Shown: one piece after another, positions 53,060-63,306 of the stretch
Layout: each line of letters opens with the position of its first letter
Position numbering within the stretch: position 1 is the first letter of the stretch
Assembly (NCBI RefSeq): GCF_013403985.1
Contig: NZ_JABFDF010000007.1
Location: forward strand, 124,001 to 188,000
DNA: 64,000 nt
Source of the DNA: Winogradskyella ludwigii
Lineage (GTDB): Bacteria > Bacteroidota > Bacteroidia > Flavobacteriales > Flavobacteriaceae
Direction of reading: 5' to 3'
The notes under the pieces: model-generated
Database searches by the model: none
Seen by the model: the letters and a program-made list of their open reading frames with translations, nothing else
Told to the model about the DNA's origin: nothing
Position numbers and translations under genes: made by a program

Positions 53060-53131
53060 AGCGAAAGATGGGATTTGAACCCACGACCTCCACCTTGGCA
53101 AGGTGATGCTCTACCCCTGAGCTACTTTCGC
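53060..53131 (-). tRNA. tRNA-Gly (anticodon GCC)
   Basis: 72 nt. Acceptor stem GCGAAAG/CTTTCGC, D arm GCTC...GAGC, anticodon arm TCACC-TTGCCAA-GGTGG (anticodon GCC), T arm GTGGG-TTCAAAT-CCCAT, discriminator T. First of two tRNAs on the minus strand. Confidence 0.95.
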
Positions 53132-53228
53132 AATTTATTTTTAAAGAACTTTTCGCTCTGAAAGCGGATGCAAATTTATAATTTTTATTAGACTTTCAAA
53201 GCTTTTTTTAAAATAAATTATTTTTTTT

Positions 53229-55841
53229 TTACGCTTGGTTCTTTTTTATCAACATTCGCTTGATTTCATTGAGTTTCATCAAGGCTTCAACGGGTGTTAA
53301 TGTATCAATATCTGTATTTAAAATCTCCTCTTTAATCTCCTCTAAAAGAGGATCATCGAGATTAAAAAAGCTTAATTGCAAATCATCTTTTATAGTTTTT
53401 ACTTTATCAGTTAGCTCTTCACTTGAATGTGATTTCTCTAATTTTGATAAAATTTTATTTGCACGTCTAATCACTTGTTGAGGCATTCCTGCCATTTTTG
53501 CCACGTGAATTCCGAAACTATGTTCACTTCCTCCTTCAACCAATTTTCTAACAAAAAGTACATTATCCTTTAATTCTTTTACTGCTACGTTGAAATTCTT
53601 GATACGACCAAACGTTTCCGTCATTTCGTTTAACTCATGATAATGCGTAGCGAATAATGTTTTCGGTTTTGAAGGATGCTCATGCAAATACTCACTAATG
53701 GCCCAAGCGATTGAAATTCCATCATAAGTACTCGTTCCTCTTCCTATTTCATCTAACAACACTAAACTTCGGTCTGAAATATTATTAAGAATAGAAGCCG
53801 TCTCATTCATTTCTACCATAAAGGTAGATTCTCCCATAGAAATATTATCACTCGCTCCTACTCTAGTAAATATCTTATCGACTAAACCGATTCTTGCTTC
53901 ACCTGCTGGCACAAAACTTCCTATTTGGGCTAATAATACAATTAATGCGGTTTGCCTTAAAATTGCCGACTTACCAGACATGTTTGGTCCAGTAATCATA
54001 ATTATTTGCTGAGATTCTCTGTCTAAATACAAATCATTAGCAATATATGGCTCACCAATTGGTAATTGCTTTTCAATTACAGGATGACGACCATCCTTTA
54101 TTTCTAAATCGTAACTATCATCAATTAGTGGATAGGTATATTTATTGGCTTTTGCCAAACTTGCGAAACCACATAGACAATCTAATTGCCCAATTAATTG
54201 CGCATTTTGCTGCACCGAAATTATAAACTGATGCATCCATTGTACCAATTCGGCAAATAACTGTTGTTCAATTGTAGAAATGCGTTCTTCTGCTCCTAAA
54301 ATTTTTGCTTCATATTCTTTCAGTTCTTCTGTAATGTAACGTTCTGCATTTACTAGCGTTTGCTTTCTAATCCATTCTTCTGGAACTTTATCTTTATGTG
54401 CATTTCTAACTTCAATGTAATAACCAAAAACGTTATTTGAGGCTATTTTTAACGACGTGATGCCTGTACGTTCGCTTTCGCGCTTCAACATATTATCTAA
54501 ATAGGTTTTTCCAGATTGCGACAAACCTCTTAATTCATCTAATTCTTCTGAAAACCCATCCGCAATAGATTTTCCTTTTAAGATATTAACTGGTGCTTCT
54601 TCGTTTAAAGTTTCTTTTATCTTATCGCGAAGTAAATCACAACGATGTAAATTATCTCCTAATACTTTTAAAGCTTCGTTATTGCAAGTTTCTGCAACCG
54701 ACTTTATTGGAACAATAGCTTCTAAGGAGTTTTTAAGTTGAATCACTTCACGTGGACTTACCTTAGTCGTGGCTATTTTTGAAATGAGACGCTCAATATC
54801 TCCAATATGTTTTATTTGCCCTTGAATATCTTGAAGCACAGATTCATTCTCCAACAAATACTTTACTACTTCATGGCGTTGTTTTATTTTCTCGGCATGT
54901 TTTAGAGGTAAAGCCAACCAACGTTTAAGCATACGTCCTCCCATTGCAGAAATCGTCTTATCAATGACATTGATTAACGTTACTGCGTTTGCATTGGTAG
55001 AATTGTAAAGTTCTAGATTACGAATCGTGAATTTATCCATCCATACATAATCATCCGTTGCAATTCTCGAAATCATTGCAATATGTTCTAATTTATTATG
55101 ACGTGTTTCACCTAAATAATGCAATACAACTCCTGAAGCGATAATCCCTTCATACAAATCTTCAATACCAAACCCTTTAAGTGTTTTAGTGTTAAAATGT
55201 TTGGTTAATGTTTCATGAGCATAATCGGCTTGAAACACCCAATCTTCCAAATAAAACGTATGAAAATCATTCCCAAAGGTTTCTGTAAATGCTTTTCGGC
55301 TTTGTTTTGAAATTAAAACTTCACTTGGATTAAAATTCTGAAGTAGCTTGTCAATATATTCTGCATTTCCTTGAGAGGTTAAAAATTCACCTGTAGAAAT
55401 ATCTAAAAAAGCGACACCTATTCGTTGCTTTTCAAAATAAACGGCTGCTAAAAAGTTATTAGATTTTGAATGCAAAATATCATCGTTAAAAGCTACTCCT
55501 GGTGTTACTAACTCAGTAACGCCACGTTTAACAATGGTTTTCGTTTGCTTTGGGTCTTCTAGTTGGTCGCAAATAGCAACACGCTCGCCCGATTTTACCA
55601 ATTTTGGCAAATACGTATTTAAAGAATGATGCGGAAAACCAGCCAATTCAATTTCACTTTCGCTACCAGCTCCACGTTTGGTTAAGATAATATCTAAAAT
55701 CTTTGACGCCTTTACAGCATCGCTACCAAAAGTTTCATAAAAATCACCAACTCTAAATAATAATAACGCGTCAGGATATTTTACCTTGATGGCATTATAT
55801 TGTTTCATTAATGGTGTTACTTTTTTTGCTGCTTTTGCCAA
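53229..55841 (-). CDS. mutS: DNA mismatch repair protein MutS, TTG start
   Basis: 870 residues. The N-terminal mismatch-recognition motif [13 protein letters not shown] (Phe-x-Glu) is present, then the core lever domains, and the ATPase with Walker [13 protein letters not shown] (about residues 612-625), [16 protein letters not shown] and ATHYHELNE. It binds mismatches and starts strand-directed repair with MutL. The start chosen is TTG at 55839-55841, giving [16 protein letters not shown], which matches the usual MutS N-terminus; the first in-frame ATG (55808) would remove 11 conserved residues. C-terminal helices are complete. A palindromic repeat lies about 140 nt upstream. Confidence 0.95.
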   Translation of the reverse strand: MAKAAKKVTPLMKQYNAIKVKYPDALLLFRVGDFYETFGSDAVKASKILDIILTKRGAGSESEIELAGFPHHSLNTYLPKLVKSGERVAICDQLEDPKQTKTIVKRGVTELVTPGVAFNDDILHSKSNNFLAAVYFEKQRIGVAFLDISTGEFLTSQGNAEYIDKLLQNFNPSEVLISKQSRKAFTETFGNDFHTFYLEDWVFQADYAHETLTKHFNTKTLKGFGIEDLYEGIIASGVVLHYLGETRHNKLEHIAMISRIATDDYVWMDKFTIRNLELYNSTNANAVTLINVIDKTISAMGGRMLKRWLALPLKHAEKIKQRHEVVKYLLENESVLQDIQGQIKHIGDIERLISKIATTKVSPREVIQLKNSLEAIVPIKSVAETCNNEALKVLGDNLHRCDLLRDKIKETLNEEAPVNILKGKSIADGFSEELDELRGLSQSGKTYLDNMLKRESERTGITSLKIASNNVFGYYIEVRNAHKDKVPEEWIRKQTLVNAERYITEELKEYEAKILGAEERISTIEQQLFAELVQWMHQFIISVQQNAQLIGQLDCLCGFASLAKANKYTYPLIDDSYDLEIKDGRHPVIEKQLPIGEPYIANDLYLDRESQQIIMITGPNMSGKSAILRQTALIVLLAQIGSFVPAGEARIGLVDKIFTRVGASDNISMGESTFMVEMNETASILNNISDRSLVLLDEIGRGTSTYDGISIAWAISEYLHEHPSKPKTLFATHYHELNEMTETFGRIKNFNVAVKELKDNVLFVRKLVEGGSEHSFGIHVAKMAGMPQQVIRRANKILSKLEKSHSSEELTDKVKTIKDDLQLSFFNLDDPLLEEIKEEILNTDIDTLTPVEALMKLNEIKRMLIKKNQA

Positions 55842-55977
55842 TGGAAATCTGGTATTAAGTTATATTTTTGCTTAGACTATTTTCAGAATTGCAAGTTTGC
55901 TAAATTACTTATATTTTAAGGTCTATTAAAACCGAAAGACTAGAAGTTATTTACAGATGTTGATAAGTGAAATAAGC

Positions 55978-56052
55978 TGTCATTCCTGCGCAGGCAGGAA
56001 TCCATAATAGGAATTAAATAACAAATAGATTCCTGCCTGCGCAGGAATGACA
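55978..56052. repeat. Perfect 25-bp inverted repeat (REP-like element) before the trmH-type gene
   Basis: Arms 55978-56002 and 56028-56052 are perfect 25-nt inverted copies with a 25-nt spacer. Each arm folds into a smaller hairpin (TTCCTGC/GCAGGAA). It ends 10 nt before the ATG of the RNA methyltransferase gene. A near copy lies at 56659-56728 and a distant relative at 179-251. Confidence 0.85.
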
Positions 56053-56062
56053 AATATATTAG

Positions 56063-56614
56063 ATGTCACAGAAGTACACTAAAAGCAGAAAGTTAAAAAA
56101 CGAAGAATTAGAAAGATTAGAAGTTTCAGAATTCAAAACTGCTGCAAAATCACCAATCATAATTATCTTAGACAATATTAGAAGTCTTAATAATATTGGC
56201 TCTGTATTTAGAACAAGTGATGCTTTTTTAATCGAAAAAATTTATCTCTGCGGCATCACAGCGCAACCACCTCATAACGACATTAGAAAAACAGCTTTAG
56301 GAAGTACAGAAACTGTAGACTGGGAATATGCAGAAAACACATTAAATGTTATTAATAAACTTAAAGCAGAAAACGTAAAAATCTGCTCCATAGAACAAGC
56401 TGAAAATGCCACGATGTTGAATAATTTTAAACCTCAACCCAACGAAAAATACGCGTTTGTATTTGGTAACGAAGTGAAAGGAGTTGCTCAAGATGTTGTT
56501 GATGCTAGTGATGTTGTGATTGAAATTCCGCAATACGGAACTAAACATTCTTTGAATATTTCTGTGAGTTGTGGTGTTGTGATTTGGGATGTGTTTAGTA
56601 AGATGCAAAAGTAA
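56063..56614 (+). CDS. TrmH/SpoU-family RNA methyltransferase
   Basis: 183 residues, a minimal SPOUT methyltransferase. Motif 1 is IIIILDNIRSLNNIGSVFRT, motif 2 FVFGNEVKGVAQ, motif 3 IPQYGTKHSLNISVSCG: all three parts of the knotted SAM site are present. It methylates a ribose 2'-OH in tRNA or rRNA; the target (tRNA position 18, 34 or a 23S site) is not decided by the sequence. No N-terminal RNA-binding extension. The gene is bracketed by two near-identical long inverted repeats, and its 5' untranslated region must include or directly adjoin the first. Confidence 0.88.
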   Translation: MSQKYTKSRKLKNEELERLEVSEFKTAAKSPIIIILDNIRSLNNIGSVFRTSDAFLIEKIYLCGITAQPPHNDIRKTALGSTETVDWEYAENTLNVINKLKAENVKICSIEQAENATMLNNFKPQPNEKYAFVFGNEVKGVAQDVVDASDVVIEIPQYGTKHSLNISVSCGVVIWDVFSKMQK

Positions 56615-56658
56615 AAGCCCATCTAAATCTATCTAAAAAGCAGACTTCCACCTAAAAC

Positions 56659-56728
56659 TGTCATTCGTGCGTAGGCAGGAATCCATATCATATAAAGTAA
56701 ATAGATTCCTGCCTACGCAGGAATGACA
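56659..56728. repeat. Second inverted repeat (REP-like) before the methyltransferase gene
   Basis: Arms 56659-56683 and 56704-56728 are 25-nt inverted copies with one mismatch and a 20-nt spacer. Relative to the copy at 55978-56052, a C-to-T change in the left arm is matched by a G-to-A change in the right arm, so pairing is kept. The element ends 4 nt before the ATG at 56733. Confidence 0.85.
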
Positions 56729-56732
56729 AAAA

Positions 56733-57389
56733 ATGACAAAAAAATCAAAAACACCTTGGCCAACAAAAGACGCAATGCAGCAAGTCTACGACATGCATCT
56801 TTGGGGCGGAAAAGATTTTGATTTTTATTCGGGTTCTGGTTCTCATGATTCTCATATTATCGAACCTTATTTAGATGCTATTTCTACATTTTTAAAATCT
56901 CATAATAAAAAATTAACTGTTTGTGATTTAGGCTGTGGAGATTTTAACATAGGAAAACAACTCCTCAAATACACTGAAAAATATATAGCTGTTGATATAG
57001 TTGAAAATCTCATTACAAGAAACAAAGCCTTATTTAAAGAAGACAATTTAGAGTTTCATTGTTTGGATATCGTAGAAGGTGACTTACCAAAAGCAGATTG
57101 CATTATCCTAAGACAGGTTTTACAACATTTATCTAATGCTGAAATTGAGACTATTATTAAAAAGCTCTCGGATTATAAATTTGTAATTCTTACGGAACAT
57201 ATTCCTACAGGGAATTTTGAGCCTAATAAAGATATTATATCTGGCCAAGGCATTAGAATTAGAAAAAATAGTGGTGTTGATTTATTAAAAGCGCCTTTTA
57301 ATTTGAAAATTGAAGAACAAAAAGTTTTGAACGAAACTATTCTAGAAGACGATAAGGGTATAATCGTAACAACTATTTATACTTTATAA
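56733..57389 (+). CDS. Class I SAM-dependent methyltransferase
   Basis: 218 residues with motif I TVCDLGCGDFNIG (about residues 70-82), the acidic ligand AVDIVEN and a motif IV-like DCIILRQVLQHLS. The N-terminal part (DFYSGSGSHDSHIIEPYL) suggests a capping helix for substrate. Substrate unknown. Its ATG is only 4 nt from the preceding palindromic repeat, so its 5' end is formed by that hairpin or the message reads through from the trmH-type gene. Confidence 0.82.
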   Translation: MTKKSKTPWPTKDAMQQVYDMHLWGGKDFDFYSGSGSHDSHIIEPYLDAISTFLKSHNKKLTVCDLGCGDFNIGKQLLKYTEKYIAVDIVENLITRNKALFKEDNLEFHCLDIVEGDLPKADCIILRQVLQHLSNAEIETIIKKLSDYKFVILTEHIPTGNFEPNKDIISGQGIRIRKNSGVDLLKAPFNLKIEEQKVLNETILEDDKGIIVTTIYTL

Positions 57390-57437
57390 AAATTCACATT
57401 AAAAATACATCCTTAAACGATTTCATAATAATAAAGC

Positions 57438-58586
57438 TTACTGTTTCATTCTTAATGAAGCTTCATTTATCTCACCCAACAGCCATAAATAATCCGCACG
57501 ATTCTTAACAAAATCTTTTTCTGAAACATCAATAATCTTAACATTCATTTCAGGTTGACTTTTTAAGAACTCCAGATAACCAGAATTGATTTTATCTAGA
57601 TAATCATCCTTTATATCCTTTTCGTAATTACGTCCTCTTTTTTTAATATTGGCTTGTAAACGTTCGGTGTTTTGATACAAGTAGATGTATAAATCTGGCT
57701 TGGCGATATCCTTATAAACCTGGTAGAACAGTTTACGGTATAAACGAAATTCATCCTCTGGTAAAGTCACCTTTGAGAATATAAGCGACTTATTTACATC
57801 ATAATCACTAACCATAAAATCTTTAAACAAATCTAGTTGTGATAAATCGTCACTAATTTGTTGGTAACGATCTGCCAAAAAAGACATTTCTAAGGTAAAT
57901 GCGTACCGATCTGGTTCTTTATAAAATTTTGGTAAAAACGGATTATCTGCAAAACGCTCTAAAATTAATTTCGCATTAAAATCCTTTGCTATTTTATTTG
58001 TAAGACTTGTTTTTCCTGCTCCAATATTACCTTCAATGGCTATGTAGTTATGATCATTAAAAGTGAAGGCTTTTTTTGGATTCTTTAACCAAATGTTTAC
58101 AGATTCTATTTCAGATTCGTCAATACATTCTTTTAATAAGTTTGCAACCGATTTTTTTAGAATGGGATGCTCAATGTCTTTTGCTATATCTATTAAAGGC
58201 TGCAATACAAATTTACGTTTATGCAGTTGTGGATGCGGAATCACTAAGGTTTTTTCTTCGATGATTTCATCTTCAAAAAATAAAATATCTAAATCAATTT
58301 CACGAGACTCATACCCTTTTATCGTTTTTGATTTTCGACCTAACTGAATCTCAATCGCTTGAAGCTCTTTAAGTACTTTTTTAGCACTTAACTCAGTATC
58401 AACAGATATACAAGCATTATAAAAATCATCACCTTCAAAACCAAACGCAGGTGTTGTATAAACCTTAGAAAGCTTTTTTATAGTTCCTATTCTTTCAAAA
58501 ACAAGATCTACAGCAGATTGCAAAAACTGCAATTTGTTGCCTTTGTTACTTCCTAATGCTATGTGAACAATTTTGGTTGGTTTCAT
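57438..58586 (-). CDS. folK: FolK-deoxynucleoside kinase fusion protein
   Basis: 382 residues in two domains. Residues about 1-160 are 6-hydroxymethyl-7,8-dihydropterin pyrophosphokinase (HIALGSNKGN, YESREIDLDILFF, IPHPQLHKRKFVLQPL), an enzyme of folate synthesis. Residues about 180-382 are a deoxynucleoside kinase with P-loop GNIGAGKTS (186-194), the DRY-type segment and lid RGRNYEKD. The fusion is known from Bacteroidota. The joined activities (folate and dNTP supply) may be coupled, but that is inference. It is convergent with the SAM methyltransferase gene. Confidence 0.92.
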   Translation of the reverse strand: MKPTKIVHIALGSNKGNKLQFLQSAVDLVFERIGTIKKLSKVYTTPAFGFEGDDFYNACISVDTELSAKKVLKELQAIEIQLGRKSKTIKGYESREIDLDILFFEDEIIEEKTLVIPHPQLHKRKFVLQPLIDIAKDIEHPILKKSVANLLKECIDESEIESVNIWLKNPKKAFTFNDHNYIAIEGNIGAGKTSLTNKIAKDFNAKLILERFADNPFLPKFYKEPDRYAFTLEMSFLADRYQQISDDLSQLDLFKDFMVSDYDVNKSLIFSKVTLPEDEFRLYRKLFYQVYKDIAKPDLYIYLYQNTERLQANIKKRGRNYEKDIKDDYLDKINSGYLEFLKSQPEMNVKIIDVSEKDFVKNRADYLWLLGEINEASLRMKQ

Positions 58587-58617
58587 TGAAGCAACAAAAT
58601 AACTAAAACAAATTTTA

Positions 58618-58625
58618 TAACTTTG
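58618..58625 (+). promoter_or_regulatory. Candidate -7 box for the queuosine-precursor transporter gene
   Basis: TAACTTTG matches TAnnTTTG, 32 nt before the ATG. No TTG at ideal -33 spacing. Confidence 0.45.
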
Positions 58626-58657
58626 CCTTTAATGAAACTATTTATTAACGATTTTTA

Positions 58658-59362
58658 ATGTCATTAAAAGACAAGCTCTTAGCGCAACGTATTTATTTGA
58701 TTCTTGGAGGACTTTTCATTACGTCTCTTGTGGTTTCAAATTTAATATTTCAAAAATTCTTTTATTGGCATCCTTTTGATGTTGAAATTTTTGGATCTAA
58801 ATTATTTGAGATTTCCGTGGGTATTTTACCTTACCCAATCACATTTCTTATTACTGATTTAATCAGTGAGATTTATGGCAAAAAACGCGCTAATGATATT
58901 GTTATTGTTGGCATCTTTGCTTCACTTTTCTCATTACTTATTATTTATACAGCGTCAAATGTGCCAGCTACAACATGGTCTTATGTAGATGACACTATGT
59001 TTAATGAAGTATTTGGAAACACGTCACTCGCTGTTTTTGCTAGTATGGTTACCTATTTATTTGCTCAATTTATAGATATTCAGATTTATCATTTTTGGAA
59101 ACGAGTAACCAAAGGGAAACACCTATGGCTTCGTAATAATTTCTCTACTTGGTTTTCTCAATTTGTAGATACCTTAACTATAGTAACCTTGCTTTGCTCC
59201 TTTGGCATTATAGATTGGATCAATTTTCCCGGTTTATTAATTAGTGGTTTTAGTTTTAAAGTTTTAGTTGCCATGTTAGACACGCCGTTTTTATATCTTG
59301 GCGTGTATTTATTCCGAAAACGTTTCAAGCTAAAAGTAAATGAGGAAATTAATTTATTGTAA
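58658..59362 (+). CDS. yhhQ: Queuosine precursor transporter (YhhQ/VUT1 family)
   Basis: 234 residues with six hydrophobic segments and the family motifs PYPITFLITDLISEIYGKKRAN near residue 65 and LRNNFSTWFSQFVDT near residue 165. The family imports preQ0/preQ1 or related deazaguanine precursors for tRNA queuosine synthesis across the inner membrane. No queuosine enzyme gene is in the window. An out-of-frame ATG at 58632 precedes the real start. Confidence 0.87.
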   Translation: MSLKDKLLAQRIYLILGGLFITSLVVSNLIFQKFFYWHPFDVEIFGSKLFEISVGILPYPITFLITDLISEIYGKKRANDIVIVGIFASLFSLLIIYTASNVPATTWSYVDDTMFNEVFGNTSLAVFASMVTYLFAQFIDIQIYHFWKRVTKGKHLWLRNNFSTWFSQFVDTLTIVTLLCSFGIIDWINFPGLLISGFSFKVLVAMLDTPFLYLGVYLFRKRFKLKVNEEINLL

Positions 59363-59466
59363 CGGTTAAACAAAACATTAAAATCTTCTTAAACTTCGTG
59401 ATATTAGCAACTATTATACGGAATTTTGCGTATATATTGTATTGCCTTAAAACCTAAACAAACTTT

Positions 59467-62142
59467 ATGAAGAAATTATTTAAAATATTAGGAATTGTAT
59501 TACTCTTATTTATTGCAATTCTTATCGCTATACCTTTTGTTTTAGAGTCTAAGATTGATGCTATTGTTCAGAACTATGCAGATAGCAATCTTGATGCCGA
59601 TTTATCTTTTGACGATATAAGCTTAAGTCTTATAAGTAGTTTTCCCAAAGCAGAGGTGAGTGTTGAGAACTTAAAAATAATCAATCGTGCGCCATTTAAA
59701 GGTGAAACCTTAGCTACAGCAAAATCATTATCTTTTGAAATGGGAATGATGCAATTATTAAATAGCACTGAAGACCCTTTAGAAATAAATGAAATTATTG
59801 CAGACGAGCTTCTTCTAGTTATTAAAACGAATAAAACAGGTGCTGTAAATTATGATATTGTAAAAGAAACCGAAACAACTACTGAAGCACCAACAGAAAC
59901 AGAAAGTTCTGCAGGTTTTAGTTTTGATATTGATCACTACGAATTAAACAACAGTGCGTTTACTTATATTGATGACACATCTAACATGTCATTCTACCTT
60001 ACCGAAATTAACCACAATGGGACAGGAATTTTCTCTGGTGGTAAATCTGAATTAGATACAAACACTGAAGCAAATGTAAGTTTTGCAATGGATAGCACTT
60101 CCTATTTAACAAATACACATATTAAATTAGATGCGCTTATAGATCTAGATTTAGAACAACAGAAATATACTTTTAAAGAGAACAAAGCATATATTAATGC
60201 TTTGCCACTAGAATTTGATGGCTACATACAGTTGGTTGAAGCGGGACAACAAATTGATATTACCTTTAAAAATCCTGGTGCAACCTTCAAAGATTTCTTA
60301 GCAATTATTCCTGAGGCCTATGCTAAAGATGTTGCAGATGTTAGCACAACAGGAAACTTTACATTTTCTGGAATAGTAAAAGGGCTAGTTTCCGAAGAGA
60401 CAATTCCGACCTTAGATATTAATTTACTCTCAGAAAATGCGTCTTTCAAATTCCCTCAGCTACCAAAAAGCGTTAAAAATATAGGTATAGATGTTTCAGT
60501 AAAAAACACAACAGGTAATGTAGATGACACGTTTGTAAACATCAATAAACTAAATTTTCAAATAGATGAAGATGTTTTTAAATCTGAAGCATCAATTAAA
60601 AACCTAACTAAAAACATGTTGGTGGCTGCCAAATTAGATGGCGTTTTAAATTTAGCCAATATTACTAAAGCATATCCTGTTGAATTAGATAATGAACTTA
60701 GTGGGATTTTAAAAGCTAATGTCAGCACTTCTTTTGATATGGATGCTATTGAAACTAATGCATATCAACGTATTAAAAACGTTGGGAGTGTTTCGTTAAC
60801 AGACTTTGTATTTTCTTCTGAAGACCTACTAAATCCACTTCAAATTAATAAAGCGGATTTAACATTTAAACCAGGAACAGTAAGCCTGAATAGTTTTGAT
60901 GCTCAAACAGGCAAGAGTGATTTTACGGCTACAGGAACCATAAATAACTTACTTGGATTTATGCTAAGTGATAAAAATTTAGAAGGTAATTTTAACTTAA
61001 ACTCTAACGTCTTTGCACTTTCAGATTTTATGTCTGAAGAAACAACTACTGCAGAAACCTCAAATAAAACAACAAATGAGGCAGCAGTTACTGAAGCTCT
61101 TAAAATTCCTGCTTTCTTAGACTGTACTATTACAGCCAATGCTAAAACGGTGATTTATGACAACCTTAACTTAAAGAATGTAAAAGGTAAGTTAGTAATA
61201 AAAGACCAAACCGCTAGTCTTCAAAACATGACTACAGATATTTTTAATGGTCAATTAGGTCTAACAGGTAATGTGTCTACAAAATCAGAAAAAACAACTT
61301 TTGACATGAAACTTGGAATGCAAAACTTTGACATTTCACAATCGTTTTCAGATTTAGAAATGCTAAAAGCATTAGCACCAATAGCAAAAGTATTACAAGG
61401 TAAATTTAACTCAACTATAGATATCAGTGGATTATTAGATGATAGTCTTTCACCAGACTTAAGTACTATTTCGGGAAGTGCATTGGCTAAAATTTTAACA
61501 GATAAAGTAGACACAAGCAATAGTCCTTTATTAACTAGCTTAGATAGCAAATTAGATTTTATAGATTTTGACGGACTTAATTTAAAAGATATTGTAGCTA
61601 ACTTAAGTTTTGAAAACGGAAATGTTTCTGTAAAACCATTTACTATTAACTATAAAGACATTCCTATTGTAGTATCAGGTTCGCACAGTTTTACAAACAA
61701 CATGAATTATAATGCTGTTTTACAAGTACCAGCTAAATATCTAGGCAGTGAAGTAAACCAGTTAATTGGAAAAATTAATGATAGTGACGTAAGTAAACTT
61801 ACGGTTCCTGTAACCGCAAATATTGGAGGTACATTTGCAAGTCCTAATATTAAAACCGATTTAACTACCGGAGTTACAAACTTAACTAAGCAATTAGTTG
61901 AAATTGAAAAACAGAAATTAATAGGACAAGGAAAAGATAAGGTTACAGATTTAATAGGAGGACTTTTAGGAGGTAATTCTAACACCAAAGAAACCGACTC
62001 TACTAAAACCACAGCTACAGATACCACAACTAAATCTACAGAAGATAAAGTTAAAGAAGGTGTTAGTAATATCCTTGGAGGATTATTAGGAGGCAAAAAA
62101 AAAACTGAAACAAAAAAAGCGGCAGATTCCACTAAAAACTAA
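59467..62142 (+). CDS. AsmA-family envelope protein
   Basis: 891 residues. One N-terminal transmembrane helix (about 4-28) is followed by the AsmA N-terminal pattern (VLESKIDAIVQNYADSNLD, SLSLISSFPKAEVSVENLKI) and a long repetitive beta region with an AsmA-like C-terminal domain (SGLLDDSLSPDLSTISGSALAK, LSFENGNVSVKPFTI). Residues after about 820 are low-complexity Thr/Lys/Asp with two GGLLGG repeats. AsmA-like proteins form beta-groove bridges thought to move phospholipids across the periplasm. It stands alone on the plus strand, 115 nt before rpoD. Its role in outer-membrane lipid homeostasis is family knowledge. Confidence 0.87.
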   Translation: MKKLFKILGIVLLLFIAILIAIPFVLESKIDAIVQNYADSNLDADLSFDDISLSLISSFPKAEVSVENLKIINRAPFKGETLATAKSLSFEMGMMQLLNSTEDPLEINEIIADELLLVIKTNKTGAVNYDIVKETETTTEAPTETESSAGFSFDIDHYELNNSAFTYIDDTSNMSFYLTEINHNGTGIFSGGKSELDTNTEANVSFAMDSTSYLTNTHIKLDALIDLDLEQQKYTFKENKAYINALPLEFDGYIQLVEAGQQIDITFKNPGATFKDFLAIIPEAYAKDVADVSTTGNFTFSGIVKGLVSEETIPTLDINLLSENASFKFPQLPKSVKNIGIDVSVKNTTGNVDDTFVNINKLNFQIDEDVFKSEASIKNLTKNMLVAAKLDGVLNLANITKAYPVELDNELSGILKANVSTSFDMDAIETNAYQRIKNVGSVSLTDFVFSSEDLLNPLQINKADLTFKPGTVSLNSFDAQTGKSDFTATGTINNLLGFMLSDKNLEGNFNLNSNVFALSDFMSEETTTAETSNKTTNEAAVTEALKIPAFLDCTITANAKTVIYDNLNLKNVKGKLVIKDQTASLQNMTTDIFNGQLGLTGNVSTKSEKTTFDMKLGMQNFDISQSFSDLEMLKALAPIAKVLQGKFNSTIDISGLLDDSLSPDLSTISGSALAKILTDKVDTSNSPLLTSLDSKLDFIDFDGLNLKDIVANLSFENGNVSVKPFTINYKDIPIVVSGSHSFTNNMNYNAVLQVPAKYLGSEVNQLIGKINDSDVSKLTVPVTANIGGTFASPNIKTDLTTGVTNLTKQLVEIEKQKLIGQGKDKVTDLIGGLLGGNSNTKETDSTKTTATDTTTKSTEDKVKEGVSNILGGLLGGKKKTETKKAADSTKN

Positions 62143-62257
62143 CCTTTAAACGTTAAAAAAGGCTTTTTTAAAATAAAATCTGTTAATTATAAAACAATTA
62201 TTTGGATTTCTTAATAATTAGATTACATTGAGGGTTCACTAAATTTCAAAAGGATAC

Positions 62258-63121
62258 ATGAGGCAATTAAAAATCACCAAGCAGGTTACTAATAGAGAAG
62301 ATAAATCTTTAGATAAATATCTACAAGATATAAGTAAGATTCCTTTGATTACTGCAGATGAAGAAGTGGAATTAGCACAGCTCATCAGAAAAGGTGATCA
62401 GGCTGCTTTAGATAAACTGACAACATCTAACTTAAGGTTTGTTGTATCAGTTGCTAAGCAATATCAGAATCAAGGTTTAAAATTACCAGATTTAATTAAT
62501 GAAGGTAATGCTGGTTTAGTAAAAGCAGCAAAACGTTTTGATGAAACTAGAGGTTTTAAGTTTATTTCTTATGCTGTATGGTGGATTAGACAAGCTATTT
62601 TACAAGCTTTAGCAGAACAATCAAGAATTGTAAGGTTACCTTTAAATAAAATTGGTACTATTAATAAGATTAATAAAGCCTTTTCTCATTTAGAGCAGAT
62701 TAACCAAAGACCACCAAATGCAGATGAAATTGCTGGCGAACTGGATATAAGCGTTCGTGAAGTAAAACAATCTATGAAAAATTCTGGTCGTCACTTATCA
62801 ATGGATGCTCCATTAAAAGACGGAGAAACGTTTAGTTTATATGATGTTGTAAGTTCTGGTGAATCACCAAGACCTGACATGGCTTTAATGAAAGAGTCTT
62901 TAAACACAGAAGTAGAACGTGCTTTAGAAACATTAACTCAAAAGGAAAGTGATGTTATTCGTTTAAATTTTGGTATCGGAGATCAACCACCAATGACATT
63001 AGAAGAAATTGGAAGCATTTACGATCTAACGCGCGAACGTGTAAGACAAATTAGAGAAAAAGGAATAAGACGATTAAGACATGCTAGTAAGAGCAAAATC
63101 TTAAAGACTTACTTAGGGTAA
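62258..63121 (+). CDS. rpoD: RNA polymerase primary sigma factor (RpoD/SigA)
   Basis: 287 residues, the short primary sigma of Bacteroidota without region 1.1. Region 1.2 ([18 protein letters not shown]), region 2 ([36 protein letters not shown]), region 3 and region 4.2 helix-turn-helix ([20 protein letters not shown]) are complete. It would read the TTG/TAnnTTTG promoters found across this window. It ends in a strong terminator hairpin and is followed by rpsU. Confidence 0.95.
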   Translation: MRQLKITKQVTNREDKSLDKYLQDISKIPLITADEEVELAQLIRKGDQAALDKLTTSNLRFVVSVAKQYQNQGLKLPDLINEGNAGLVKAAKRFDETRGFKFISYAVWWIRQAILQALAEQSRIVRLPLNKIGTINKINKAFSHLEQINQRPPNADEIAGELDISVREVKQSMKNSGRHLSMDAPLKDGETFSLYDVVSSGESPRPDMALMKESLNTEVERALETLTQKESDVIRLNFGIGDQPPMTLEEIGSIYDLTRERVRQIREKGIRRLRHASKSKILKTYLG

Positions 63122-63137
63122 TAAAGTTTAGAAAATC

Positions 63138-63196
63138 CCAATAAAATTTAGAACAATGACAACCATTATTATCATCTAAATTTTATTGGAATTTTT
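63138..63196 (+). terminator. Terminator after rpoD
   Basis: CCAATAAAATTTAGA (63138-63152) pairs perfectly with TCTAAATTTTATTGG (63175-63189), a 15-bp stem with a 22-nt loop that itself contains AATG/CATT. A T-rich tail follows. Confidence 0.72.
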
Positions 63197-63255
63197 ATTC
63201 TCAAAAAAAAATATTTAAAACTTTCAATTAATTTTTTATTTTCAAATAGTTAGCA

Positions 63256-63263
63256 TATATTTG
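63256..63263 (+). promoter_or_regulatory. Candidate -7 box for rpsU
   Basis: TATATTTG matches TAnnTTTG and lies 43 nt before the ATG, between the rpoD terminator and rpsU. The -33 region is T-rich without a clean TTG. Confidence 0.5.
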
Positions 63264-63306
63264 CCGACCATTTGAAGGAATTTGATAACAAAAATACATC
63301 GATATA

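Noticed and set aside
55978..56728. Trapped IS element or composite transposon around the trmH-type gene
   Set aside because: No transposase, no target-site duplication seen; the flanks are symmetric palindromes rather than terminal inverted repeats of one element.
61707..62132. 141-residue minus-strand ORF opposite the AsmA-like gene
   Set aside because: Mirrors the Thr/Lys-rich repetitive C-terminus of the plus-strand protein; composition is that of a shadow frame.
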